Below are positions 40,821-50,171 of a stretch of 64,000 nt of DNA, one piece after another. Below the pieces are notes generated by a model, which had not been told where the DNA came from, made no database searches, and was given only the letters and a program-made list of their open reading frames with translations. The stretch spans positions 42,389-106,388 of the forward strand of contig DWXV01000024.1 of NCBI GenBank assembly GCA_019119025.1, written 5' to 3'. The DNA comes from Candidatus Allofournierella excrementigallinarum (lineage in GTDB: Bacteria; Bacillota; Clostridia; Oscillospirales; Ruminococcaceae). Position 1 is the stretch's first letter. Every line of letters starts with the position of its first letter. The translations under genes were made by a program, and so were the position numbers.

Positions 40821-41599
40821 TGCCTCAATGCCTCCTCTTTCAGTTCTGCGTATTTCTTCCCCATGGCGGCGGCCTCGCCGCAGGTCATAGAACCTTCGCT
40901 GCACGCTCCGCGCACGCAGGAAGGGCCGGCCATGGCGAACAGGGCCGGCGCGATGGGATAGACAAGGCGCAGCATCTCATCCGCCAGCGCCCGGATCTCC
41001 CACTGGGCGCGGGCGCAGCAGCGATGCCTGAAGAAGTTGTGCAGGCTGCGGGCGTTCATGGTAACGATCATCTTTGTGTCGCAGGCGTTGGGCAGCACGA
41101 AGCGGGCATCCTCAATGGCAAGCTTTTCTGCTTTACGGGCTGCCTCTTTTTCGCTCATCCCCTGCTGCATCAGACGGTGGATGTGGCCGTCCTTGAGCAG
41201 CGCCGCAATGCGCCGGTATTCCTCGCTCTGCCGGTCCATTGCCTGCCGGAAGGCGTCCAGGGCCTCGGGGTCGGCGGCGATCTTTGGCGGAGTAACATAC
41301 TCGAACTCGTCCAGCCGCACATAGCGCTGGCTCTGCACGCTGTAGCTGGCGATGCGGTGGCGGGTGATCTGGGCCAGCAGGCTGCGGCTGACCCCTTCGA
41401 TGGCAAAGGTGAAGCTGGCATGCTCGGTGGGGCTCTCATGGCCCAGCTTTGCAAGCTTTTCCACGAATTCCCGGCTTTTTTCCGGTGTGAGGCCGGCCAG
41501 CAGATCGTCCACCCCGGCGCTGGAATAGCACAGCTTTGCCGCGGCGGCCACCACCTTTTCGGGTTCGGGGGTGTGGGCGATCAGGGACACTCGAAGCAT
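40817..41599 (-). CDS. thyX: Flavin-dependent thymidylate synthase
   Basis: This 260-aa FAD enzyme makes dTMP from dUMP with methylene-tetrahydrofolate and NAD(P)H. The diagnostic ThyX motif RHRIASYSVQSQRY (RHRxxSxxxxSxRY type) lies near residue 80, preceded by GHESPTEHASFTFAIEGVSR. RSLHNFFRHRCCARAQWEIR is the second conserved block. GAAAGGA precedes the ATG. It follows pcrA by 15 nt and overlaps tmk. Confidence 0.96.
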   Translation of the reverse strand: MLRVSLIAHTPEPEKVVAAAAKLCYSSAGVDDLLAGLTPEKSREFVEKLAKLGHESPTEHASFTFAIEGVSRSLLAQITRHRIASYSVQSQRYVRLDEFEYVTPPKIAADPEALDAFRQAMDRQSEEYRRIAALLKDGHIHRLMQQGMSEKEAARKAEKLAIEDARFVLPNACDTKMIVTMNARSLHNFFRHRCCARAQWEIRALADEMLRLVYPIAPALFAMAGPSCVRGACSEGSMTCGEAAAMGKKYAELKEEALRQ

Positions 41600-41614
41600 A
41601 CAAAACTTCCTTTC

Positions 41615-44089
41615 TCAGCCCTCCACCAGCGTGAGGGGCGCGTAATTCGCCATGGTCTTTTTGATGCCGGCCTTTTCAAACTGAATTTCCACAATGGTGT
41701 CGCCGGCGGCGGGAGTGGCTTTGAGGACCACGCCCCGGCCAAACACCTTGTGCTCCACCTTGTCGCCGGGCTTGAACGCAGGTTTTTTGCCGGTGGCGGG
41801 CCGGGGCTGCGGCGCAACGCCAACCGTTGGCCCGAAGCCCGCAGTGCGGGCAGGCGCGGCGGAGCCTGTCGAAGGAGAGCGGTTCCAGCCGCCGGCGCCG
41901 GGGGTCCAGCCGGTGACGCTGCCCCGGGGCGGAGCGCCCGCCGAAGCACCGCCGAAGCTGCCAAAGCCAAAGCTGCGCTGGGCCGCCATGGGGCTGGCCT
42001 TCTCGTCCAGCAGGGCGGCGTCGATCTCCTCCAGGAAACGAGAGGGCCGGTTGCGCCGGGTCTGGCCGAAGATCATCCGGCTCTGGCTGCAGGAAAGGTA
42101 CAATTCCTTGCGGGCACGGGTGATGCCCACATAGCACAGGCGGCGCTCCTCCTCCATGTCCTCTTCCGAGAAGCGGCTCAGTTCGCCGGGGAACACCCCT
42201 TCCTCCATGCCCACGATGAACACATGGTCGAACTCCAGGCCTTTGGCGGAGTGCATGGTCATCAGCACCACCACGTCGGTCTCCTGGTCGTAGCTGTCCA
42301 GGTCTGAGATGAGGGCCGCTTCCTCCAAAAAGCCGGAAAGGCTGGCTTCCGGGCCCTTCTGGTCGGCGTAGGTCTTGACGCTGGAGATCAGCTGGCCGAT
42401 GTTTTCCAGGCGGGATTCGCCCTCATCGCCCAGATTCTCCAGCATCTTTTTGTAACCGGTGATCTGCAAAATCTCGGTGACAAAAGCGTCCAGAGGCAGG
42501 GTGTCCGCCGCCTCCGCCAGCTTTTGGTAGATGTTCCAGAACCCGTTCAGCGCCCCGGCCGCCCGGCTGATGGTGGGGTAGTCGGCGGCGTGATGGCACA
42601 CTTCCAGCAGGCTGACACCGAGGCCGGAGGCGATCTCCGCCATCTTGTCCAGCGTGGTGCCGCCGATCTTGCGGGCCGGCTCGTTGATGATGCGGCGCAG
42701 GCGCAGATCGTCGGCGGGGTTGGCAACGATGGACATGTAGGAAAGGATGTCCTTGACCTCCTTGCGGTCGTAGAACCGCTGGCCGCCCACGATCTTGTAC
42801 GGGATGCCCGCCCGGGCGAAGTATGTCTCGATGGGGCTGGACTGGGCGTTCATGCGGTAGAGCACAGCGTGATCCCGCAGGCGGGCGCCCTCTTTCAGAT
42901 GGCCGCCGATGACAGAAGCGATGTGGCTGGCCTCGTCCTGCTCATTCTCAGCGGTGTAGCAGTGGACCTTGTCGCCCTCGCCGTTGTTTGTCCAGAGGGT
43001 CTTGCCCTTGCGGCCCTGGTTGTTTTTTATAACGCAGTTGGCCGCGTTCAGGATGTTGGAGGTGGAACGGTAGTTCTGTTCCAGCCGGATGACCTTTGCG
43101 CCGGGGAAATGCTGCTCGAAGTTCAGGATGTTCTCGATGGTGGCGCCCCGGAAGCGGTAGATGCTCTGGTCATCGTCGCCCACCACACAGACGTTCTGTT
43201 TCGGCCCGGTGAGCAGGCGCACCAGATGGAACTGGGCCACACTGGTGTCCTGATACTCGTCCACAAGGATATACTGGTACTTCTGCTGATAGTATTCCCG
43301 CACGTCTGCATATTGCTGCAGAAGGCGGACGGTATGATAAATCAGGTCGTCGAAATCCATCGCGCCGGCGCTTTTCAGCCGTCTGGCATAGGCGGCGTAC
43401 ACCTTGGCCAGCAGCACCGCCTTGGTGTTGCTGGCGGGCGCTTCCAACGCTTCTTCGGGGCTGATGAGCTGGTCCTTCATGCGGCCGATCTGGCCCAGGG
43501 CGCTTCTCACCGGCAGGAATTTGTCGTCCACAAGCAGCTGCTTGTAGACTTCCTTCATTGCCCGTTCCTGGTCGCTGGTGTCATAGATGGTAAAGCTTTT
43601 GGGAAAGCCCAGTTTATCAGCGTCGCGCCGGAGCATCCGCACACAGGCCGAGTGGAAGGTGGAGGCGTTCACGTCCGCGCCCTCCGTCTCCCCCAGCATG
43701 GCGGCAAGGCGGGCTTTCAATTCCCCTGCCGCCTTGTTGGTGAAGGTGATGGCCAGTACGTTCCAGGGGCGGGCGTTCTCCAAACGCAGCATCGGCCAAA
43801 GCGAAGGCGCGATTTCCTGCCCTGCAAGGGCGGCTTCCAGGTTTTTCAGGTCCTGTTCCGTTGCCGGCCGGGGCAGCCGTTCGGAGTGATGCGCCTGGCC
43901 GAAGCGGATGATGTTGGCAATGCGGTTCACCAGCACCGTGGTTTTGCCGCTGCCCGCGCCGGCCAAAATAAGCAGCGGGCCCTCGGTGCAGAACACCGCT
44001 TCTTTCTGCGTCTGGTTCAGCCGGTCAAACCGGCTCTCGATAAATTTATCCCGAAGGGCCGCAAAAGCCCGGTCAAGTTCCTGTGACAT
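41615..44089 (-). CDS. pcrA: UvrD/PcrA-type ATP-dependent DNA helicase
   Basis: This 824-aa SF1A helicase acts in repair and replication-fork maintenance. Motif I GAGSGKT is near residue 35, the Q-motif LNQTQKEAVFC near 22, motif Ia ITFTNKAAGELKAR, motif II VDEYQDTS, motif III VVGDDDQSIYRFRGA, and motif VI YVGITRARKELYLS. After a Gly/Pro-rich linker the C-terminus has the Tudor-like PcrA domain (FKPGDKVEHKVFGRGVVLK) that binds RNA polymerase in relatives. The ATG at 44089 has GAGGG upstream; the frame to 44167 is not supported. It is the first gene of a seven-gene run with a promoter at 44170-44198. Confidence 0.96.
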   Translation of the reverse strand: MSQELDRAFAALRDKFIESRFDRLNQTQKEAVFCTEGPLLILAGAGSGKTTVLVNRIANIIRFGQAHHSERLPRPATEQDLKNLEAALAGQEIAPSLWPMLRLENARPWNVLAITFTNKAAGELKARLAAMLGETEGADVNASTFHSACVRMLRRDADKLGFPKSFTIYDTSDQERAMKEVYKQLLVDDKFLPVRSALGQIGRMKDQLISPEEALEAPASNTKAVLLAKVYAAYARRLKSAGAMDFDDLIYHTVRLLQQYADVREYYQQKYQYILVDEYQDTSVAQFHLVRLLTGPKQNVCVVGDDDQSIYRFRGATIENILNFEQHFPGAKVIRLEQNYRSTSNILNAANCVIKNNQGRKGKTLWTNNGEGDKVHCYTAENEQDEASHIASVIGGHLKEGARLRDHAVLYRMNAQSSPIETYFARAGIPYKIVGGQRFYDRKEVKDILSYMSIVANPADDLRLRRIINEPARKIGGTTLDKMAEIASGLGVSLLEVCHHAADYPTISRAAGALNGFWNIYQKLAEAADTLPLDAFVTEILQITGYKKMLENLGDEGESRLENIGQLISSVKTYADQKGPEASLSGFLEEAALISDLDSYDQETDVVVLMTMHSAKGLEFDHVFIVGMEEGVFPGELSRFSEEDMEEERRLCYVGITRARKELYLSCSQSRMIFGQTRRNRPSRFLEEIDAALLDEKASPMAAQRSFGFGSFGGASAGAPPRGSVTGWTPGAGGWNRSPSTGSAAPARTAGFGPTVGVAPQPRPATGKKPAFKPGDKVEHKVFGRGVVLKATPAAGDTIVEIQFEKAGIKKTMANYAPLTLVEG

Positions 44090-44169
44090 AGATTCCCTCT
44101 CGAAGAATGGTATCTTTCTGAACGGCGCGGGCCCTGTTTTAAAGCGGGCCCCCCGGCGTTGCTTCAAAC

Positions 44170-44198
44170 ATTATACCACAAGTTCTTGATAAAGAAAA
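44170..44198 (-). promoter_or_regulatory. Promoter of the pcrA operon
   Basis: On the minus strand, TTTTCT (44193-44198), a 17-bp spacer and TATAAT (44170-44175) with a TGTG extension upstream of the -10. Confidence 0.6.
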
Positions 44199-44227
44199 TC
44201 CGCCGCGCCCAATATCTCGAAATTTTG

Positions 44228-44273
44228 CCAAACGAAAAAGCGCGCGGCGGCTGCCGCGCGCTTTTTCGTTTGG
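44228..44273 (-). terminator. Terminator of the sugar importer operon
   Basis: A 21-bp stem (44228-44248 with 44253-44273) with a 4-nt loop. It contains internal A5/T5 tracts and starts 12 nt after the permease stop. Confidence 0.85.
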
Positions 44274-44285
44274 ATCATGGAACCA

Positions 44286-45161
44286 TCAGCCCTTGATGGC
44301 GCCGCCGGTGACGCCGGCGATGATCTTGTCGGACAGGAAGATGTACAAAAAGAAGGTGGGCGCGAACACGATGACCACCGCGGCGAACATGCCGCCGTAG
44401 TCGTTGGTGTACTGCATGCCCTTGACCATGTTATACAAGCCCACGGCGATGGGGCGGACTGCCGACTTGCTGGCAAACAGCATGGACATGAAGAACTCGT
44501 TCCAGATGGTGATGAAGTTGAAGATGGTAACGGTGATGATGCCGGGCTGCGCCAGGGGGAACATGATCTTCCAGAAGGTCTTGATGGGGCTGCAGCCGTC
44601 GATGGCGGCGGCCTCCTCAAAGGTAAAGGAGAGGTTCTGGAAGAAGGAAAGCATGAAGAAGATGGTGAACGGAACGTTCATCGCAATGTACAGGAAGATG
44701 ATCAGGCCCCGGGTGTTGGTCAGCTTGAGGCTGGTGATGACCGAAAACAGAGGCATGATGATCATGATGACCGGGATGCCCAGCGCGGTGGCGAACATGT
44801 TCTGCAGGAACATGTTGCCCCGGAACCGGAAGCGGGAGAGCACATAGGCCGCCGGGGACGCCACCACGATGATGATGGTGCAGGAGATGGCGGTGTAGAT
44901 CAGCGAGTTGACGAAGAACACGCCCACCTTCTGAGAGCTCCAGGCATTGGAGTAGTTCTCCCAATGGAAGCCGGAGGCAAACTCAAACAGCTGGCCGCCC
45001 AGGATCTCGCGGCTGGTGGAAAGCGAGGCCAGCATGACCCAGCCCACCAGCATGATGGTAAACACCACCCAGGCGACGCACATGATGTAGCCGGGCAGCA
45101 GGGGAATCTCCTTTTTGATGCGGAACGGTTCGCGGAGTTTTTTCTCTTTCGTTTTAGCCAT
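44286..45161 (-). CDS. Carbohydrate ABC transporter permease (MalG-type)
   Basis: This 291-aa permease has six helices. The EAA loop FEEAAAIDGCSPIKTFWKIM near residue 190, followed by FPLAQPGIITV, is the CUT1-family contact with the ATPase. With the MalF-type partner it forms the channel for the oligosaccharide bound by the upstream lipoprotein. The ATG at 45161 follows GGGGAGG; the GTG at 45170 is less likely. No ATPase gene is present here, so a shared MsmX/MsiK-type ATPase elsewhere must power it, as is usual for Firmicute CUT1 systems. Confidence 0.94.
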   Translation of the reverse strand: MAKTKEKKLREPFRIKKEIPLLPGYIMCVAWVVFTIMLVGWVMLASLSTSREILGGQLFEFASGFHWENYSNAWSSQKVGVFFVNSLIYTAISCTIIIVVASPAAYVLSRFRFRGNMFLQNMFATALGIPVIMIIMPLFSVITSLKLTNTRGLIIFLYIAMNVPFTIFFMLSFFQNLSFTFEEAAAIDGCSPIKTFWKIMFPLAQPGIITVTIFNFITIWNEFFMSMLFASKSAVRPIAVGLYNMVKGMQYTNDYGGMFAAVVIVFAPTFFLYIFLSDKIIAGVTGGAIKG

Positions 45162-45176
45162 GTTTCGCACCTCCCC

Positions 45177-46118
45177 TTACAGCTCGACGTCGTCGTTCTT
45201 GACGATGAAGTTGGTCAAGGCGAACACCAGCACCACGATGGCCGCCATCATCACACCGATGGCCGCGCCGATGCCGGAGTTACGCACGGCCTGCGCCGCG
45301 TTGGAAGAACCGAACACCAGTTCGTACATGTAGTTCAGCGGCATGACCGTCTGGGAGGACAGGTTGACCGGGTCAAAGACCTGGCCCCAGATGAAGAAGC
45401 CCACGCTGGAGACGGTCCACATCACCAGGTTGGTGCGGATGGAGCCGCGCAGCAGCGGCAGCGTGATGTAAAAGAATTTCTGGAACACATTGGCGCCTTC
45501 GATGGTGGCGGCTTCATAGAAGTCGTTGCCGATGCGCTCGATGCCGCTCATAAAGATGAGCATGTGATAGCCCACCATGCCGAAACAATACGCGATGAGC
45601 ATGCTCCAGAACTTATGTGCCGGGTCCGTCCACATGACGTTGTCCACGCCGAACCAGCCGAGGATGGTGTTCAGCAGGCCGTAGTCTTCTTTGCTGAAGG
45701 CATAATACAGCCACATGGTGCCCATGGCCACCGCCGACACAAGGTTCGGCAGGTAGATGACGCTGCGGAAGAAGCTCTTTGCCCGCAGGCCGCTGGTCAG
45801 TGCCACCGCATACAGCAGGGCCAGCAGCATGACCGCCACGCCGCCGATGAGCCACAGCTTGCCCAGGTTCGTCATTGCCGAGCGGAACAGCGTGTCGTTG
45901 AAAGCGTCGATGTAGTTCTTCCCTGCGTTGAACTGCCAAGCGGAGACCGGATCGGTGACGCCTTCCACCTTAAAGAAGCTCATCACCACAGTGCGCACCG
46001 ACGGATACAGGAAAACCATCAGATACAGCAGTGTCGCCGGAGCAAGAAAAAGCACCAGCATGGACGTGTTCCGATTGCGCAGTGGGCTTTGGGAGGTCTT
46101 TTTCTTCTGTTTTGCCAT
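45177..46118 (-). CDS. Carbohydrate ABC transporter permease (MalF-type)
   Basis: This 313-aa permease has six helices; after a basic N-terminus, the first helix is at about residues 20-42. The EAA loop FYEAATIEGANVFQKFFYIT near residue 210, then LPLLRGSIRTNLVM, is typical of CUT1 MalF/UgpA-like subunits. It ends with a lysine/aspartate tail. The ATG at 46118 is behind GGAGG; the frame to 46154 is not supported. It pairs with the MalG-type subunit 15 nt downstream. Confidence 0.94.
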   Translation of the reverse strand: MAKQKKKTSQSPLRNRNTSMLVLFLAPATLLYLMVFLYPSVRTVVMSFFKVEGVTDPVSAWQFNAGKNYIDAFNDTLFRSAMTNLGKLWLIGGVAVMLLALLYAVALTSGLRAKSFFRSVIYLPNLVSAVAMGTMWLYYAFSKEDYGLLNTILGWFGVDNVMWTDPAHKFWSMLIAYCFGMVGYHMLIFMSGIERIGNDFYEAATIEGANVFQKFFYITLPLLRGSIRTNLVMWTVSSVGFFIWGQVFDPVNLSSQTVMPLNYMYELVFGSSNAAQAVRNSGIGAAIGVMMAAIVVLVFALTNFIVKNDDVEL

Positions 46119-46148
46119 CGCTTTTTGTCCTCCATTCTTACTAACACG

Positions 46149-46219
46149 GAGCAAACGCAGTTCATGCGCTGCGTTTGCTCAAATGAATGCGGGGCGGCGG
46201 CATTGCCGCCGCCCCGCAT
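46149..46219. other. Two tandem hairpins between binding-protein and permease genes
   Basis: GAGCAAACGCAG with CTGCGTTTGCTC (46149-46160/46169-46180), and a 14-bp very GC-rich stem (46187-46200/46206-46219). Neither has a T-run. They probably stabilise or partly attenuate after the binding-protein gene. Confidence 0.75.
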
Positions 46220-46243
46220 GATCTCCTTTTGGGAGGACGCAGG

Positions 46244-47545
46244 TCACGCGCCCTTCTGGGTCGCGCCAAAGGCATCAGCGAAGCCCTGGGCGTCCAGCTG
46301 GCCGCTGATCATCAGAGCCAGGTTGGTCTTGATGGCAGCGTTCACATTGGCGTCGTTTTCCATATCCACGGCCCAGGACAGACGCTGGGTGGTGCTGTCG
46401 ATCACAGCCTTGGCGTCGGCCAGAGCCTCAGGCCAGGTGGCGTCGTTGGCCATGGGCACGCCCATGGTCTCGTCAGCCAGCTTCTGGTCCCACTCGCCGC
46501 TGGTCAGCCACTCGACGAGGGCGAAGGCGGCGTTGGGGTACTGGGTGTCCTTGTTGATGGCGAAGCACTGGGCGCCGTAGTTGTTGCTCTCGGCGCCGTC
46601 GCCGCCCTCAGCGATGTTGGGCAGAGCGAAGGAACCCCAGCGGAAGCCTTCCTTGGTCTGGTTGCGGATCTCGTTGGGCAGCCAGGTGCCGTTCAGGTAC
46701 ATCGCAACGCTCTCGTCGGCGATGTTGCTCTGGCCCTGGGGATAAACGTTACCGGCAGCGCGGGGATCGATGTAGCCATTGTCGACCAGGGTCTGGATGG
46801 CCTCAGCGGTCTTCAGAACTGCTTCGTTGGTGAAGTCGCCGGCGGCCACAGCCTTGGTGGTCTCGTAACCGGCCACGCGGTCCATCATGTAGCCGAAGAA
46901 AGCGGCCATGTAGGCGTCGTCGATGGTCAGAGCGTAGACGCCCTGGGCCTTCAGCGCCTCGCAGGCGGCCAGGAACTCGTCCCAGGTGGTGGGCACGGCG
47001 GTGATGCCGGCAGCGTCAAACAGGTCCTTGTTGTACATCACAACGAAAGTGGAGGGCTGGTAAGGAACGCTCTTCAGAGTGCCGCCGCCCAGCTCTTTGG
47101 CCAGGTCGATCAGGGTGGCGTTCTGGGCGCCGTTCAGCTCGGAAGCGTCGTACATCTCCTGAATGTCCAGCAGATAGTCGCCCCAGGTGATGTTCACGCG
47201 CTCGATGTCCTCGTCGAAGACGTCGATGGTCTCGCCGGCGTCCAGAGCGGGCTGCAGGGTCTTGCGGGTGTCGCGGGAGCCGGCAAAGTTCACTTCGACC
47301 TCAACACCGGTGGCCTCGGTAAAGGCTTCGATGGCTTCGGCGATGACCATGCCCTGAGGCTCGGTCTCAGCCCACATGGGCCAGTAAACCAGCTTGGCGC
47401 CCTCTTCGATGGCGCCGGTGTCCACTGCGGGGGTGCTGGCCTCGCCGCCGCCAGAGGCGGGGGTGCTGGTCCCACCGCCGCCGCAGCCGGCCAGCAGAGT
47501 CAGAGACATAGCCAGTGCCAAAGCAATGCTAAGTACCTTTTTCAT
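46244..47545 (-). CDS. Carbohydrate ABC transporter substrate-binding lipoprotein (predicted GNB/LNB binder)
   Basis: This 433-aa extracellular binding protein has the lipobox LAGC at about residues 18-21 followed by a Gly/Ser/Ala linker. The SBP_bac_1 fold shows VEVNFAGSRDTRKTLQPALD, VPYQPSTFVVMYNKDLFDAAG and AMYLNGTWLPNEI. It should capture a disaccharide or oligosaccharide. The co-regulated GH112 phosphorylase makes galacto-N-biose/lacto-N-biose the likely ligand, as for the bifidobacterial GL-BP; this is context, not sequence proof. AGGAGG lies before the ATG, and the promoter at 47599-47626 carries the shared 38-bp operator block. Confidence 0.9.
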   Translation of the reverse strand: MKKVLSIALALAMSLTLLAGCGGGGTSTPASGGGEASTPAVDTGAIEEGAKLVYWPMWAETEPQGMVIAEAIEAFTEATGVEVEVNFAGSRDTRKTLQPALDAGETIDVFDEDIERVNITWGDYLLDIQEMYDASELNGAQNATLIDLAKELGGGTLKSVPYQPSTFVVMYNKDLFDAAGITAVPTTWDEFLAACEALKAQGVYALTIDDAYMAAFFGYMMDRVAGYETTKAVAAGDFTNEAVLKTAEAIQTLVDNGYIDPRAAGNVYPQGQSNIADESVAMYLNGTWLPNEIRNQTKEGFRWGSFALPNIAEGGDGAESNNYGAQCFAINKDTQYPNAAFALVEWLTSGEWDQKLADETMGVPMANDATWPEALADAKAVIDSTTQRLSWAVDMENDANVNAAIKTNLALMISGQLDAQGFADAFGATQKGA

Positions 47546-47598
47546 AGTAACCTCCTATTTTTTCACAGCGGCCCTTTGCCGCTGCAAACTATAATTTC

Positions 47599-47658
47599 AG
47601 TATACAGGATTGTGAGAAACTGACAATAAATTTCTTGTTCATATTTTTATATATATTG
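47599..47658 (-). promoter_or_regulatory. Importer promoter with 38-bp operator block shared with lnpA
   Basis: On the minus strand, TTGTCA (47621-47626), a 16-bp spacer and TATACT (47599-47604). The block 47621-47658, reading CAATATATATAAAAA and ending in the -35, matches the lnpA block at 28 of 38 positions with identical spacing to -35 and -10. Confidence 0.8.
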
Positions 47659-47884
47659 CGTTGTTTGGCAATTGAAATAATATTTTGTTTCTTATTTGTT
47701 ATTTTTAGTACACATTATCCACAAAAAGGAGGTTTAAATTTTCTACATATTTCCAATTCAACAATTTTGTTCCTTTTCTATATCAATAATTGGATAAATC
47801 ATACATATTTGCCGCCAAAACTTTGACTCTATTCTCTCAAAAAATATTCACATTTCGACTGTTTTTAAAAATTTTGCGCTTATT

Positions 47885-47914
47885 TAAAAAAGCGGCAGGC
47901 AACACGCCTGCCGC
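47885..47914 (-). terminator. Terminator of lnpA
   Basis: A 9-bp GC stem (47892-47900 with 47906-47914) with a 5-nt loop, then TTTTTTAAAT on the minus strand. Confidence 0.9.
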
Positions 47915-47935
47915 ATTTTATGCGCCGTTGTGTGT

Positions 47936-50104
47936 TCAGATCTCGTACCAGCGGATCTCGTTGGCCGCAAGATCCAGTTCAAAGCCGGAGCCCTCGCCGG
48001 TGTAGACGGTGGTGTGCTGGGGCTCGTAGGTGTTGTTCACCACGCAGTACTTGCCGTTCTTCACATAGGCGTGCACTTCCACATTGTAGTTGGAACTGAA
48101 CCACTTGTGCAGCTCGCCCTCGCTGTGGCTGGCCCACAGGATGCTGCGGTAGAGCACGCGGCTGTTCTCAAAGCTGTAGGGCAGGCCGCTGATGTAGACC
48201 GCGCGGCCCGCACCGTACTCGTTGGCCGCCATCTGCACTTCCCTGTCCTTCTGCACCAGCACCTGGGCGCCTTCCAGCGCATAGATGTTCTTTTTGCCCT
48301 CGCCGAAATCCACCGCGCCTTTCACGTCCGCCAGGATGAAGTGGCCGGGATGCTCCTCCCAGTTGTACTTGTCGTAGTTCAGGGTCATTCCCGTCTCTTT
48401 TTCCACGCCCAGCGCCGCCGCAAGCTGCAGGTAATGGCCCTGGTACTGGTGGCCGGAGGGCTCGCCCACGCCGATGAATCCGCCGCCGCGGCGGATAAAG
48501 CCGCGGATGGCCGCCGACACCGCCGGGTCTTCCCAGACCGCGCCGCCGGTGTGGGCGGTGTCGCCGTCGCCCACGTTCACCAGCACGTCCACGTCCTTCA
48601 GAACAGACGGGTCCGCCTTGATGTCGTCAAAGCTGATGAACCGCACGTCGAAGGGCGCGCCGGAGAGCGCCTCGATGACGCCGGCGTAGCTGTAGTTCTG
48701 CTTCTGATACAGCGCGTGATGCACCATGTGGCAGCCCCAGCTGCGGGCCTTGCCCCAGCTGTTCAGCACCGCCACCGTCTTGATGCAGTAGGCAGTGGTG
48801 CCCTTCGCGTTCTCATAGAGTTCGCGGAACTCGTTGCACACGCTCTCCACATAATCGATGAACTCGGGGAACTCCAGCGCCAGCTTCAGATAGCCGCCAT
48901 AGCCGATGCGGTCCACCGGTTTGCGCAGGATGGCGCGCCGCGCGGTGACCCAGTTCTCCTTGGCTTCCTTCACCGGGTCGCCGCCCTCGTGGAAGGTATC
49001 CGGGAAGAAGTAGGGCAAAAAACGGCCCTCGGTATATTTTACGCCGGGGATGTCGCTGATGAGACGCAGGGTGCTGCCGTTGCCCACGCTGCCCACCACC
49101 GCGTCCAGCCCGATGGAGGCGAACTCCGGCATATAGGGCTCGGTGCCGATCCAGTGGTCGCCCAGGAACATCATGGCTTCCTTGCCCAGCTCGTGGGTGA
49201 TGTCCACCATCTCCTTGGCCAGCTTTGCAACCTCACGGCGCTGGAAGGCCATGAAGTCCTTGAACTCTTTGCTGGGCACCCGGTACTGGTTGTTATAGTA
49301 ACCCTGGTCGATGATGAACTCCGGGCGGAACCTGTAGCCCGCTTCCTTCTCGAACTGCTCCAGGATGTAGGGGCTGACCGAGGCGGAATAGCCGTACCAG
49401 TCCACATACTTTTCCCGCTTGAGCTTGTCGAACACCAGGGTGAACTGGTGGAAGAAGGTGGTGTAGCGGATGACGTTCACATAGGGGTGCTCCGCGATGT
49501 ACTTGCGCAGGCGCTCCATGGTGAATTTGTGGGTCTTGGGCTGGCGCACGTCGAAGGTGATCTGGTGCTCGAAGTCCTTCCAGTCGTTGGTCACCGCGTT
49601 GTACATATGCACGGGGTCCCAGATGAGGTAGGCCAGAAAGCTCACGGTGTACTCGTGATAGGCCTCGGGCGAGGGGATGACCACGCAGCTGGAAGCCTCG
49701 TCGTAGCTCCAGGCATCCGCCGGCAGCGGCTGGCCGGCGGTGCGGTCCATGACTTCCCACCAGCGCTTGATGTCGTCCCGGGTGTTGACCTGCATCAGCT
49801 CTTCCGAGATGCCCTGCATCAGGGGGATGCGCAGCTCCTCGCCGTCCGCGGTGTAGAAGCCGGTCATGATGTAACACTGCTGCACCTCGTCCGGGTTTGC
49901 CTTGGCCCAGGCGTTATCCTTGCGGGTGGTGTAATAGGTGGAGTAAATTTTCGCCCCCACCTTGGTCAGTTCTTCGGGGAACTCGGTGCCGTCGCAGTCG
50001 CGGATGGCATCCGCTCCCCAGCGCTTCAAAATCTCGATGGTCTCGGGCACAACGTCCAGATTGGTGGGGATCGTTACACGCCCCGTTCGCTTCGGATCGT
50101 TCAT
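47936..50104 (-). CDS. lnpA: 1,3-beta-galactosyl-N-acetylhexosamine phosphorylase (GH112)
   Basis: This 722-aa cytoplasmic phosphorylase splits lacto-N-biose or galacto-N-biose with phosphate into galactose 1-phosphate and GlcNAc or GalNAc. Close resemblance to the Bifidobacterium longum enzyme runs throughout: ELTKVGAKIYSTYYTTRKDN, EYTVSFLAYLIWDPVHMYN, RYTTFFHQFTLVFD, and MMFLGDHWIGTEPYM, where Asp316 corresponds to the catalytic acid Asp313. A trimerisation/glutamine-amidotransferase-like domain (from about 430) and a C-terminal beta domain follow, and the length fits. GAGG lies before the ATG at 50104. The promoter at 50172-50231 shares the operator of the importer. Confidence 0.95.
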   Translation of the reverse strand: MNDPKRTGRVTIPTNLDVVPETIEILKRWGADAIRDCDGTEFPEELTKVGAKIYSTYYTTRKDNAWAKANPDEVQQCYIMTGFYTADGEELRIPLMQGISEELMQVNTRDDIKRWWEVMDRTAGQPLPADAWSYDEASSCVVIPSPEAYHEYTVSFLAYLIWDPVHMYNAVTNDWKDFEHQITFDVRQPKTHKFTMERLRKYIAEHPYVNVIRYTTFFHQFTLVFDKLKREKYVDWYGYSASVSPYILEQFEKEAGYRFRPEFIIDQGYYNNQYRVPSKEFKDFMAFQRREVAKLAKEMVDITHELGKEAMMFLGDHWIGTEPYMPEFASIGLDAVVGSVGNGSTLRLISDIPGVKYTEGRFLPYFFPDTFHEGGDPVKEAKENWVTARRAILRKPVDRIGYGGYLKLALEFPEFIDYVESVCNEFRELYENAKGTTAYCIKTVAVLNSWGKARSWGCHMVHHALYQKQNYSYAGVIEALSGAPFDVRFISFDDIKADPSVLKDVDVLVNVGDGDTAHTGGAVWEDPAVSAAIRGFIRRGGGFIGVGEPSGHQYQGHYLQLAAALGVEKETGMTLNYDKYNWEEHPGHFILADVKGAVDFGEGKKNIYALEGAQVLVQKDREVQMAANEYGAGRAVYISGLPYSFENSRVLYRSILWASHSEGELHKWFSSNYNVEVHAYVKNGKYCVVNNTYEPQHTTVYTGEGSGFELDLAANEIRWYEI

Positions 50105-50171
50105 TTTTTACCTCGATTTCTCTTTTCCTGATGTTGATTCGGCGCCTGCATGCCCATGCCGGTTCATTTTC

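Larger units (their letters stand above)
47546..47935. other. AT-rich regulatory region between lnpA and importer genes
   Basis: This 390-bp intergenic stretch contains the importer promoter and shared operator (47599-47658) and the lnpA terminator (47885-47914). The rest (47659-47884) is strikingly AT-rich for this genome. It has one perfect DnaA-box-like TTATCCACA (47715-47723) and no gene with a credible start. A hairpin (47566-47584) lies in the importer leader. Confidence 0.7.

Noticed and set aside
47715..47723. Perfect DnaA box TTATCCACA in AT-rich DNA, considered as part of an origin
   Set aside because: It is a single box with no further copies clustered nearby and no dnaA/dnaN/parB genes around; a chance 9-mer is sufficient.
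47635..47826. Small plus-strand frame of 63 codons in the AT-rich region upstream of the importer
   Set aside because: There is no ribosome binding site, the composition merely reflects AT-rich DNA, and it overlaps the importer operator.
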